This document shows positions 26,040 through 37,192 of a stretch of DNA of 64,000 nucleotides, piece by piece (within the stretch, counting starts at the first letter, position 1; every line of letters starts with the position of its first letter). Made by a program: the position numbers and the translations under genes. The notes under the pieces are model-generated. The model was not told the DNA's origin. It was given only the letters and a program-made list of their open reading frames with translations, and did not search any database. The stretch lies in assembly GCF_019649055.1 (NCBI RefSeq), contig NW_026570422.1, forward strand, positions 62,001-126,000, given 5' to 3'. This DNA is from Paramacrobiotus metropolitanus. Taxonomy: Eukaryota; Tardigrada; Eutardigrada; Parachela; Macrobiotidae.

Positions 26040-27965
26040 TCGTTTGTTGGGTCATCGACGGCGAACAAGCGGATTTTACTTCTTTTACTCCCAGCTATCT
26101 GCAAGACTGTCCACTCTTCCCTTCCCAGTTGAGGTACTACCGCGAAAGGGCTCGTAAGTCTCGCGTGACCAAGAACTGCGTGATCATTACATGCTGATGT
26201 ATTTGTCTCAAATTCGTATGCGGAAATAGCCCCTGCTCATCCACGGGAGTAAAATAAACATAGTATCCATCTCAGTGAGGGCAAACTCTCTTCTGTCCAG
26301 CAGGGCCTCTGCACCGCATAACTGTCGTGCGAATGCACGGTGAGTAAATGATAAAATTAATGTACCAGGGGCAAATGCCATAATTTACGAAGGCACGATT
26401 GCCGGCTGTGATGATTACAGATCCCAGATCTCAGGCTTTTCCGCCCTGCAAACGGAAGTTTCCGCTTCGAAGTCGGCGACAAGCTTGGTCTAGGAATTAT
26501 TCAAAATCTTAACGACAATTCGGTAAATGAAGCTTGTGCCAGCCGAATTTTACATTCCCTTTGAAAAGAGGGCCAAAGGCCCAAAAGCCCGTTGCAGCAG
26601 CAGAAGAAAAACAGCCTCGTATCGCGTGGGCCACTACTAGGAGACATGTCGCCAAGCCTGATTGACTAGTCACAAAGTTGCTAAAATCCGACTTTTCACA
26701 TTTTCTGCCGTCAAAAAGGCCTTTTCTGAAGCCACAGCTCAGGCCAGGGTAGTGCTTATGGCGAGCTGGATAAGCTATTCAACGCAGCTTGGTCCGTGTG
26801 CTTCGCAAGTTTGACTTTAACTCAATCACTTTGAAGGTGCTCATGTTGCAGTGCAATAGTTCTGGTTACTCTTTTAAAGCGGAGAGCATGTTTTCGACTG
26901 TAGTTTCATGACTTAACACATAGCAAATTTCATCTTTCGTTATTTTTTTATCAGCCTCCGTAAACCGCTTCGCAAGCTGATGGCAAAATGACACATATCT
27001 GTAGTGACCTTCTTCAAATGGGTGTTTCTTTGCACGGGGTGCCACTTGCACAAACCGAACTAAGCCCTCCTCGTAGTCTACGAATAGCATCAAACCCAGG
27101 ATTATTTGGTATTGTAGGCTTTATCCAAAACGGACCGGCATTCGGTTGTGTAGCCTTGTCCCCTCTGTCGAACATGCTATCCGCCGTAAAAATACCGTCG
27201 AACTTTGCAGCACGGCATTTTGCCTTGTAAATCTGTCCTGTCCAACTTGTGTTTCAACTTTTTGAGTTGCGTTCATCGCTTCGTCTTACCATTAGTCTGA
27301 TGGCAATGGAGCCATTCTGGATAGCAGCAAAATACTTTGGTGACCTTAGTCGTCCGACAGTTACAAACCTTACCATTAGTGTTACGTCAAGAAAATCCGC
27401 GCCCGATAAGATCTTTCCAGTTTAAGGTCAAGGTGCTATTCAGTTGGTCCGCAATGCCGATCAGGATAAAGCTGCTAAATTGCAGACCATTGCAGAGATC
27501 TTCGGTGCACAGATACGTCATTCGTGATCTGGACAATCTTTGTGTCGCCCATTTCATCCTTCCTTGCGTTGTAGACAGTATTTTGGAATACAGCCTGGGT
27601 GAATCAATGTCGCAGTTGCCAGCTCCAGTAAAAGAAACAGGCTCGAATTCGTGAGCAACGTTTAAAGCATTATACAAGCAGCCTTTCGACACCGAACAGG
27701 GAAATTGGTGACGGAACTTAATATTGTCAACAGAGATATTGTGGTCTTTAGCGTGTTTCTACGTTACGAGTAGGTGCATAAAAGTAACGGGTCATCGGAG
27801 AAAAGGCCCCCAAAATGGATGCGAAATTCTAAGATGCAGAATGTTACGTGGATGGTGCCGCACTGCGCAGTGTTGACTGTCCTTCAAATTGTGTTTCCCC
27901 AGGAACGCAGTGGTTGTTTACATTCAACCAGTTTTTCTCCAGTCGATATTATCATATTTGCTACA
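26040..27965 (-). pseudogene. Ly6/three-finger-like gene remnant, duplication unit A
   Basis: Minus strand. A 5' segment at about 26300-26221 aligns with the putative first exon of unit B but carries an in-frame stop. A 3' exon at about 27725-27387 is open and reads FPCSVSKGCLYN, later CDIDSPRLYS and finally YLCTEDLCNGLQF. The closing Cys-x2-Asp/Glu-x-Cys-Asn pattern is typical of the last finger of Ly6/uPAR-domain proteins, usually secreted or GPI-anchored. In transcript order the 5'-type segment lies downstream of the 3' exon, so the unit is not a simple gene. Between them (27230-26866) are two more open minus-strand pieces, one containing KFDGIFTADSMFDRGDK and one containing FTEADKKITKDE, both unrecognised. 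The Ly6 assignment rests on the cysteine pattern only. Confidence 0.45.
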
Positions 27966-27999
27966 ATGAGTGTCTAGACTGATGAGCACTAAGCAGCAT

Positions 28000-29145
28000 C
28001 TGAAGAACAGACTGCACAAACTTTCGTTTGGCTTCCCATGGTGGTTGATGTTTGTCGGAAAGGGTGCGTCGTTTCTTGCATTTCGGAAACATCCGGCACC
28101 CCGTGTTCTCTTGGATAGATGTCTCTGCCCAAGCGGGTTACCCTATCGGGTCAGCATTGCTAAGGTGTCGTAAGCCTCGTATCACCAAGAACTGGTTGAC
28201 CAGTGCCAGGTTTGTGTAGTTGGCTCGGGTTACGCATGCCTAAGTAGCCTCTGGCGCATCCACGGAGTAAAAATATTAACACAGTTTTCGTACCGGTCAG
28301 GGCAAACTCGGGCACAGTAGAACATTCGCAACGGACTGCAAAAATGCAGTCGTGGTTCTTCCGCTTCGCGGGGATAGCTCACCTTTTGTAACATGCTTCA
28401 CGTAAGGGAGATCAGCGTTCGATACAGCCTGATCGGAACATTCATACCACCGGGATATTCAGTTTGTACGCAGGACTGGTAAAGACATTGGCAGCAGTAG
28501 AGCTATTAAATTGCAGACGGTTACATAGGTCCTCCGTGCAGCTGATCTGGACAATTTTCCTGTAATCCATTTCCTCGTTGTTTTCAAAACAACGGTTTAG
28601 AATACGACATCGGTGAGTCAATATTGTAATTGGCAGCTCCCAGTGATAGAATACATTTACATCCTCGAGCTACGCTCCAGCGCATTATAAAACAATCTTT
28701 CTACACCGAATTGAAGAATCGTTACCGCATTGCCACTGTCCGAAAAAGGTTCGCCAAAACTCTACAAAGTTCAGTTTGTTCTTAAATCTTACGATGCTTC
28801 TGACTAGTGCGCGCTAGCTGGCAAGGCAGCTCATTGCCAGTTTTCGTCCCGCTTGCAGAAATGGCAGACTTTTCTGCAATATAATTTGTGACAGGGTCGC
28901 TGCCGCTTCTGACCGCTCATAAAGTGTTTCTTGAAATGCATTCCGCAAGGTACCTAAACTCTGAGTAGTAAAAATAACGGTGCGTAAAAATAACGGCTCA
29001 TTGTGGAAGGGCATGCACAAAAATTATATTAGAACTGTAGAATATGTCGAGTAAGCTGTTCTTCCGCATTGTATCCCAGTGTATACAGTGGTTGTTTACA
29101 TTCGACCAGTTTTTCTCCGAGCTATATTTGCTACTAAGAATGTTT
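28000..29145 (-). pseudogene. Ly6/three-finger-like gene remnant, duplication unit B
   Basis: This unit is paralogous to 26.0-28.0 kb. The 28322-28230 segment reads YCARVCPDRYENCVNIFTPW, the spacing expected of a first Ly6 finger. The 28720-28425 segment contains SCTEDLCNRLQFNSS, matching unit A, but it has an in-frame TGA and a frame change before that motif. A 3' flank at 28980-29145 matches 27774-27965, including GTGGTTTACATTC-type words. The stop and frame change suggest a pseudogene. Confidence 0.45.
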
Positions 29146-30980
29146 GAATTCTGCTAAAGAGTAGATGGTTTTGACACAAGTAGATTTTAAAGTCACATAA
29201 CTGCTGGTGTTTAATGGTAAGGTTGCCTTCAATTGCGTATCCTGTGCCATTTTCCGCGGCATGTGTCGATGTGGTCTTTCCATCGCTATTACTGAAACTA
29301 AATACAGCTACTTCCAGTACCGTACAGTATAGAGCAGGGAACGATTATGTCAATTAGAACGGGAGCAGGACTAAACCGTCCACAATCCAGGCGTTATCGC
29401 TTTTTGATCGGAGGGATTCGCGCTACCGTGGTGTGGAGGTCATCATCCTGTAGTATGGTAGGTAAAGAAATATCTAGCGAAAGCTTTTACCAGACGTCGT
29501 TGATCGATAACGCAGAATAACAGGTTTAGCCCGAAATCAACAGCCGACAGAAGCTGCTGGAATAAAAAGCAAAAGCTCTTAACGTTAACCGTTGAAAGGC
29601 ATTCATTTAACGGCAGTAATATGAATTCCGTTACGTAGTGTTAATTTTGTTGACTTTCCTCAGATTTCAATTTTTAAGCGATAACGGGTAGCGACTACTT
29701 TGTACGGTGTTTTTTTTGCACTGAATTGGCTAATAATGACTCTTGAAGGTTGGTTTTCCGTATTTGGTGCCCTTTGTGCGATCATTTGAATGACCGCAAA
29801 AGGATCGCACTGAAAACGGAACGCCGCACTCATCAAAAACTCCAAACGATTTGCAAAACATCGCAACAAGTATTTAATGTATGATTAAGCCACCTATTTC
29901 CGTAGTCGGCTGAGGCAGATAAATAGAATAAGAACAAATAGCTTTTGCTTTTACAGGAAACCGGTGGCTGTGTAATGTCGCCAATCTCAATAAAAATGAA
30001 AAAGTATTCAAGTACGGCAATTACAGTACAGTACTCTTCAAGTATTTTTAATGCTAGTACAGAGTAGTATTTACAATCCCCGGACTGCGAAAGTTTAGGC
30101 ACCTATAGGTTTTACTAATTCACGCTACTCTAAATTGCAATCACTGTTTGCACGGTATCACTGAGTTTAAAAAAACCATGTACAATACAATAATTTTCTC
30201 CTACGAAATACGATTCCAATTTCGAAATATAGAGTAGTATGCGCGTAATGTGGGCAAAGTATATAAATGGCTTATTGCCCGGAAGTGTGCGGCCCGCACA
30301 GGTGACGTGTGGGAGTAGGATCACACGCCGGGACGTACGTACAGATGCTGACTGTCCGCCTTCCATCTGCAACATAACGGATAATCTAGTCAATCCCTAC
30401 TGTGATTTGCTGTTCTCTTTTACTAGCGGTGTATATGATGTCATAACGCAAAGTCTATATAAGTCCTGGTTGTCACTAATATCGGCAGCAGTCACGGATC
30501 AGTGGTCTGAGACTTGACTCCTGAGACTGTTTTCTAATTACGATTTCCTAGCGTTGTGAACTGTGGTGTGTATTGGATTAAAGAGGCAGCAATACTTGTT
30601 CCTACGGAAGTGCATAGTCGTTCCCGGATTATCGCTTAGTATACAGGTTTGCTCGCGACACAACCGTCCTAGCTCTTGCCGATCCTCACAGGACTTGCGA
30701 CCGGAAGTTGTGGTTAGACCGTTCCTGCTTAGGGATTCCTGAGATCTCATGTTCCTGATTCGTTCGACCTATTTCCGCCATAGTTTATCTGTTACAGTTT
30801 GAGATGAGAGTTGCCTACCGATTGAGCATTACAGCGTGGAAGAGTAAAGATTGTTCATGGAACCTTAATCGGTGTGAACGCTTATACACGACATGGCGCC
30901 CACCGGTGTCTTTTAATTTTCCCGATGTAACAGAAAATTATTGGTGGAAAGTTTGGTAGTAATTTATTGGTAAAGTGGTC
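29146..30980. other. No identifiable gene
   Basis: No exon could be assigned. The stretch contains copy B of the small foldback repeat (about 29750-29827). Several open frames of 65-92 codons on both strands overlap each other and look random. Confidence 0.4.
29750..29827 (+). repeat. Dispersed foldback repeat, copy B
   Basis: Same 75-78 bp unit as at 10823-10898 (opposite orientation) and 55271-55348. It starts TGGTTTTCCGTATTTGGTGC and ends ACGGAACGCC. The two halves are imperfect reverse complements around the centre near 29790. Confidence 0.75.
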
Positions 30981-30990
30981 CGTACAGAAA

Positions 30991-31660
30991 GGCGCCGAAC
31001 CGCAAAGGTGCGCCGAAGGGGTCAGCGTTCCTGATCTGGCCTAACTTAGTTATTTTAGCGAGCTTCCTCGCAATTTGTGAGCTTCCTCACTGGTGAGCTT
31101 CCTCGCCAATTAAATTAAATTTATTTAATTTGGACCGTAGGAAACCAGTCGAAACCTCAAAGGTCGACTGCGTGAATTGAGTGGTGTTTTGGTTGGTAAT
31201 TTCCGGGTTGTCTGCGCAAAGCAGTAACCGCGGTGAATAAAGTGTAGTCGGCAGTGTCAGTGTGCCTGGCCTGCAGACTAATCAGATAGTAAGCACTGAG
31301 CCACTGTCAGTGGCCAGGTGAGATAACGATCTCCAGCAGCTCGATAAAGGCAAGCCGCAAGCGGTAGCCGGAATCAGCAGCCAGAGATAGTTGTGAGTGA
31401 AAAAGGCAAACACCGGCAAACGGTGATTGACCTGTAAGTTAAAATTACGGCAGCACGCAAAGTGCAGCAGAGTAATTTTTACGTAACGACCTTCAGCAGC
31501 TCGATAAAGGTAAGCCGCAAGCGGTAGCCGGAATCAGCAGCTAGAGATAGTGATTGTGAAAAAGGCAAACACCGGCAAACGGTGATTGACCTGTAAGTTA
31601 AATTACAGCAGCACGAAAAGTGGCAGAGTAATTCTAGCAGTTATTTTTACAGTCAAACCG
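30991..31660. repeat. Array of short hairpins with NCAAA loops, containing a tandem duplication of about 165 bp
   Basis: At least eight short stem-loops lie in about 660 bp. GGCGC/GCGCC encloses ACC-GCAAA-GGT at 30991-31014. AGTCG/CGACT encloses ACC-TCAAA-GGT at 31147-31169. CTGC-GCAAA-GCAG is at 31212-31224. GCCACTG-T-CAGTGGC is at 31300-31314. CCGC-AA-GCGG is at 31355-31364 and 31515-31524. CACCG-GCAAA-CGGTG is at 31411-31425 and 31570-31584. GCAC-GCAAA-GTGC is at 31453-31465, inside an outer AAAATTAC/GTAATTTT stem. The second half (about 31485-31640) duplicates 31325-31480. The first two hairpins share the same architecture but have different basal stems. No coding frame runs through. It looks like a structured RNA or an element terminus; function unknown. 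Confidence 0.7.
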
Positions 31661-31674
31661 CAGGCGCCCTATCA

Positions 31675-31738
31675 TTTTGGCCACCATTCATTTTGGCCAC
31701 CATTTATTTCGGCCACCATTCATTTTGGCCACCACTGA
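31675..31738 (+). repeat. Four tandem 16-bp repeats (TTTTGGCCACCATTCA)
   Basis: There are four consecutive 16-bp units starting at 31675, 31691, 31707 and 31723, differing at a few positions. They follow the hairpin array directly and sit about 410 bp beyond the stop codon of the MACPF gene on the opposite strand. A further 350 bp of A-rich sequence with nothing recognisable separates them from that gene. Confidence 0.85.
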
Positions 31739-32149
31739 TTTTAGTACCGCGTTCGATTTTCAGCTAATACGAGTACATACATTCATTACGCTGTGAGCCT
31801 GTGATCCAGCAATGTTTCCTCAATAAATAAAACATAATAAAAATAAACATAAGAAAACATAAGGAAAACAAGTAAATTTAATAACATAAACCTAAAATAG
31901 TAAACACACCAAAAAACCGAGGGCAAGAGTTATTATTACTCATTTGGAGTCACTGTCTGGCAGTTTTTGCGTATAGGACAGATCAGACATTTCTGACAAA
32001 TGGAAACAAATGAGACAAAATTACACAAAAAAATTAAAACTCTAAACAAAATGAAGCAAAAATAAATATTAAATCTTGCCTTGGGTTTGTAAATGAAGCA
32101 AAATGACATAAAAATTCCAACAACCCGCGCTTTAGATACAGATCACATG

Positions 32150-35100
32150 TCAATATACATCTACCGGCGACTCCACCGTCGACACGTCATTGAGAACGGT
32201 GACCTCTTGTCCGTCCATCTCCAGCACACTCCACACCGTCCCATTGTGGTTGGACGGCACAAAGTACTGCCCAACCTGCCGCGCGCCCCGATACATCTCC
32301 AACGTGGCGCCCGAATTCGGTAGTCCATCGTTGTTCACCTGCTGACGATACGTGTAATCGTGCACGCTGACCCGATACACGCCGCTCAGCTGCTTCGTCA
32401 CGGTGATCGTCTCCGGACCGTAGCTGCTGACGTCATCGACATCCAGATTGGTATGCCCATCCGGGCTGACCATCAGCCATTTTGGCCAATAGACGTGCAT
32501 GCGCTCCATGATGCCGTCATTCGGACCACGGATGTGCAGGTCCAAATCCAACGGAGTTTCACCCCATTTCAACACAAAACGCGTCTCTTCGCTGCCGATG
32601 ACTGGGGAAATGACGCTGTTCTGATTGGCCCGCACGATCCCACCAAGGATCACCACGGTAAAGGTCATGGGGGTGAAGCTAGGTTTGTTGGCCGCGGCGG
32701 TGTAGTGCCCCGTCGGCAAATTCACCGACCAACTACCATTTACGGTTTTCGCTGTAGCTACCACATTCCCGTATACCGCATTAATCCCTTCGCGAAACTG
32801 CAAATCAACGTCCGATTCCGGCATTCCAGTGAAAGCGTTGCTGATCAGCCCGCTGGCCACGCCCAGCCCGATAAAACGTCTGTTGATATAGAGTATGGGT
32901 TCGAGAATTAGTTCCTGGTGCGCCGTAACCGTTTTATTGTGCATAACCGCGGTGTAGTATCCCGACAATTCAAAATGGAAGATGTAGGTGGCGCTGGGCA
33001 GCGACAAAGCGAATTCCCCGGCGGCATCACTGGTCTCTGTGGAGCGGAAGCTTTCTCCGGTTAACTGCGCGATGACTGATACGTCGCCCAGTCGATGGGA
33101 GGTGTCGGCGTCCCGGACAACGCCCCGTGCGATGCCACGCGGTTGGAAGACAATCGGGTGGATTGTTGTCGTTGTTGGCGGCACCGTTGTCGTAGTTGGT
33201 GACGCTGTTGTCGTTGTTGAAAACAATATCGTCGATTTGGCCATGGTTGTCGTTTTCGTCGTAGCCAGAACTGTAACAGGTGTAGTCATCGCTGTTGTCG
33301 TTGTAGTGAGCGGCGCAGCGGTCGTCGTAGTCGTAGACGTTGTTGTTGGTTTCTGTTTGATAAAGAATCGCGGCTTCTTAGCATAATCAATCATGGCATC
33401 ATCCAGAAACTTTCGACGACGCTGCAACGCCGTCACATTGTACGTTATGCTCCGGCATTCGGACCCGACCGGCGACTGCCTGACTACATACGGTGTCAAG
33501 AATGAAGTGATATTCGCTATGGTCAGCGCCACCGGCCGCATCGACCCTTCGGCCACGCGTAGTAATTTCGAATTCCGCCCACCGCTGCGGTACCGGACAA
33601 TCCGTTTGGATGAAAAGTTCCCGTAGCGCACACGGGTGATGATGTGCGTCCCGAACTCTTTCAGGAACGCGACGTATTCGTTGCGGTCATAGTGATCGGG
33701 TAGAGCGCACACAGCGGCGAGGAAACGAGGTTCTAAGATGAGATCATCGTTGCTGTAAACGAGTTTGGCTTGTTGGAAAGTGGTATAAGAGAGATGATCC
33801 GTTACCGTGGCGTCGGCTGCCAAGAATTTACTGATTTCACGGAGTGTCGGGCTCAAGATGCCGGTGTTTTTGGCAACCGTTGGCTGCAATCAGGATTCTT
33901 TAAAGCACTTGTAACGCGAAGAAATAGCGTAATGTACTGAAAAACGGTGACCTTTCGAAAAAGAATGGAAAACTTGTAAATCAAATGGGCAATAATATTG
34001 TAGCGCAAAAAAAATTCACGTACATCTATCTATAGATGGATTTGGAAATTTAAGACATTTATGAAATTATAATTATAACAGTGAAAATTTAATTCGTAGT
34101 TCGATAAAAGATAAGATATAACGTCACTACTGGTAACTCACACCGCGCACAAAAAAATAACACTGCTAGCATCTTACATGTAACGGTGTCTTGACCACAA
34201 CGTAACGTTCCAGTAATTCCTCCTGATAGTCATTCTTATTCTGCCAGGTTACTTGCATCTTGTCGCGATTGGTCGACCGCACTGTTGCGCAACTAATGGG
34301 CTCTTGGCAAGAGCGCTCAACAGCACACGGACGGAAATCCAATAGCGAGGGGCCACGATGCACGGCCAAGTCAATGTCCCCGCCCAGAGGATCCGCTCGT
34401 AGCAAGTCGTAACCCCGTCCCAATAGGGAGTAGGTCATGTCACCCAGACAGGCTTCGCCCGGATGGGCCAGGGCGCGGCTCTGAATGGCGCGGATCCGGT
34501 TGCGGATGCCGGGCGGCCACGGGATGGTCTGCGGCGGCTGGTTAGGGCGTTCGGCTTGGCTCTGCTTGCGGTAGTCCTGCAGGGCGCGCCGCAGGTTGGC
34601 CTGGATGGTAGACAGCCATTTTTTTACCGAGCGTTTGTCTAATCCGTCCACGACAGCCCTGGAATCAAACTTCCACAATTAACTGCTAGCACCAGATCTG
34701 TTACAAAACAACACTTAACGTTTATCTAAATTTGCCATTTATTGAAGATTCAAACGACGGTTAACCTGACGGTGAACCCACGCTCAACGTACGGTAGTTC
34801 GAAAGAAAATTCAGTAATTAGTTTTCTCAGTTTCATGCCCCTTTTCTTTTTCAGTTAAGTATATTCTATTTTTTTGACTAGGCTCTTACAGTTTCATTAT
34901 GTAGCGGTAGAAAAATCATTTCAGAAAATTTTCGGCGATAAAATTAAAAGAACTTCAAACATTACCTGCAATTGTCCGCTGACGAGCCGTTGATCCGATC
35001 GGTACTTAACAGCGACGAAATATCCACCAGTTTCGTCACCCACGGAACATTCTCAACCGTCTCACTGATCACGCGAGCTGCACTTGCCGGGTCTTTCAGG

Positions 35101-36380
35101 ATCTCTTTCGCTATACTGTCCAGCATTTTCGGCGTAACACTGTCCAGTTTCAATTTTTCGGCCAACGCCTGGTACTGACCGCTAAAGGTCACACCGTTCT
35201 GGACGTAATACTGGAAGATATCTTGCAGATGGATGGGGATGCGTCGGCGGGAAAAGGTCACCAGCTGGACGTCCACAACCGCATGGGTGCCGAAGCGCTG
35301 CAGGAACGCAATGTATGCATCGGCATCGTAAGTTGGCGATAGATCGCACACGGCAGCGGCGACTTCATCAGTCAAGATTTTGAATGAACCGTACTTGAGT
35401 TGTGCGTGTTCATGGATGGACATATTTAACAGGTCGACGTAGAAGGTTCCTTCCGCTAAGTCTTCGCGGAGGGGATCAAGCTCGGAAGCCAACAGCCCCA
35501 TTCCGTTAATTAGATCACCCTGTAATTTGTGCAAGAACTGTGCAATTACGGTGGAAAACAATGCTATTCTAGTGAAACAGCAAAATTAATATGGAATGGT
35601 ATTTTTATAAATCCGCAAAAAAAAATAATTCCAACTGTAGCTGAATTAAACAAAAAAAAATATTCAAAAAATTTTTATCACATTTTCATAATTATTACTA
35701 ATTAAATAATTAGATATTAATTAATTAAAAAAGCATTTTACTTCCTGTGTGTGGTACCTTAAATTAAAAAAGCATGTGTGGTACCTTAAATTTTCCAATT
35801 ATTTCTACGGATTTCTTCATGGCGCGTTGGTAATCGGAGAAAGCATTGATGAAAATCTTGGTCGACGTCTGCTTCAATGGACGCCCGTTACCGCTGCGAT
35901 TGCATTCCGCCAAGAACGTGGGACACCGGTTGCCGCGACGGTATGTCGTCGGCAGAAGGCGCATGTCATTAATCAATCCGGGATCAATGGACGAAGAGAA
36001 CGGATTGGCGCGCATCAGATCGTAACTGCTGCCCAAATGACGGGAAACTACGGGCACAGCGGATAAAGGAGCAACGGCAGTGTCCTCCGCGCTGTCATCA
36101 TCCTGGTCCACGCTGCACGTGCCAAAGCAAAACATAAGACATCATTCGCGCAAATTACCGGTAAAATTAGGCTTGTGTGGATTATGACTTGTGCTGTATA
36201 AAATGAATAATAATTTCCAAAAATAAAAAATGAGTAAAGTGAAAGAGCTATTAAGAGGGAACGGAGACAAAATATTCAACCTTACCCAGGTACATTTACA
36301 TCTGTGATTCCGTGGACAGCTGCATAAATCATGCAGAGATGCAAGAAATGACGGAGAACTGTCTTCCGCCACTGAAACAT
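32150..36380 (-). CDS. Secreted tandem-MACPF protein with regulatory-like beta domains and YfaP-like C-terminus
   Basis: There are five exons on + coordinates: 36286-36380 (ATG at 36378-36380), 35785-36112, 34966 to about 35519, 34178-34658 and 32150-33883. Their sum is 3192 nt, 1063 residues, with consistent phases. Residues 1-24 form a signal peptide. MACPF module 1 shows LGSSYDLMRANPF (58-70) and FGTH (217-220). Module 2 shows LGRGYDLLRADPL (405-417) and FGTH (563-566). A Thr-rich, mucin-like linker spans about 665-727. Two carboxypeptidase-regulatory-like beta sandwiches follow (about 738-819 and 825-904). A C-terminal domain (about 921-1049, FVLKWGETPLDLDLHIRGP, GPETITV) resembles bacterial YfaP-type proteins. 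MACPF proteins act in pore formation, immunity or developmental signalling. Neither module shows the Gly-Gly that follows the Gly-Thr-His box in the classic signature, so pore formation is not assured. The exon-3 acceptor could instead be at about 35537. Confidence 0.9.
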
Positions 36381-37137
36381 TTCGGTTTTCGGATCAATTA
36401 GGAAAAGAGCAAATCTTTATGGTCTCTTGTAACAATATTATTCAGATAATTTGTAAATATGTTCACCAGCCGACAACAACTATTGGCTAAAATACAGATA
36501 AAAGCTTCCAATGGCGTAATTAACATGTACTTTAAAAAATTACGAATTACTCCAGTTGTCCATGAGTTATCGTTGTACGGTAACTAGAAGTCGGTGATTG
36601 AAACTGACTGGAGTAGTTAAGTGTGGAAATTTCTGTACAGACACCATGTGAAAAACTTACTTTTAAAGCGCAGAGACGACCGGAAGTGACACATAGTATG
36701 GGTAGGTGTTATCGGTTTGATCAACGCGAGATAGCCCGCTGTCCGCTTGAGAAAAAGCATCCAATGACATCAGCCGCTGCTTTTCCTGCAATGCAAATGA
36801 CGAAGAGAGGCTCTTAAAAATCGTCATCAACACTTTAATCACAAATTGATGACTATAGAGAACTAGATAATGAGCAAAAGCCCGTTTTCTAGGGGGAGCA
36901 TTGGTAGCTAATAAGGTAGCCATATAAGCAACCATAAACCGTACATGACTGTACGTTACATCAAATTACGACAGAATTAGTACTCCTTGAAAAACCCACT
37001 GCAAGCTCATTTCCAATCAAACCTTACGCAAAGCCAGGCTAACGTTTTTTTTAAATTTCAGAGAAATTAGGATACTCGTAAACTGGCAGGATCACTACAC
37101 GGTCACTAGACTCACTACATGTGTACACCATCTGATC

Positions 37138-37192
37138 TATACACCATGTAATGATCTTTATACAGTGTATAAAGATCACTACATGGTGTATA
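37138..37192. repeat. Near-perfect hairpin, 26-bp arms
   Basis: Positions 37138-37163 and 37167-37192 are reverse complements with one mismatch, around a 3-nt loop (AGT). The right arm ends in the word GATCACTACATGGTGTATA, which recurs at 38107. Related shorter words (GATCACTACACG, CACATGGTGTACA) surround it. Confidence 0.8.

Noticed and set aside
30991-31660. Repeat/hairpin series as a CRISPR array or as hammerhead-type ribozymes
   Set aside because: Repeats are not evenly spaced, there are no uniform spacers, the DNA is eukaryotic, and the hammerhead core (CUGAUGA...GAAA) is absent.
32360-33626. Long plus-strand frames opposite the MACPF gene
   Set aside because: They are antisense shadows of the large last exon; the Val-rich one mirrors the Thr codon repeats of the linker.
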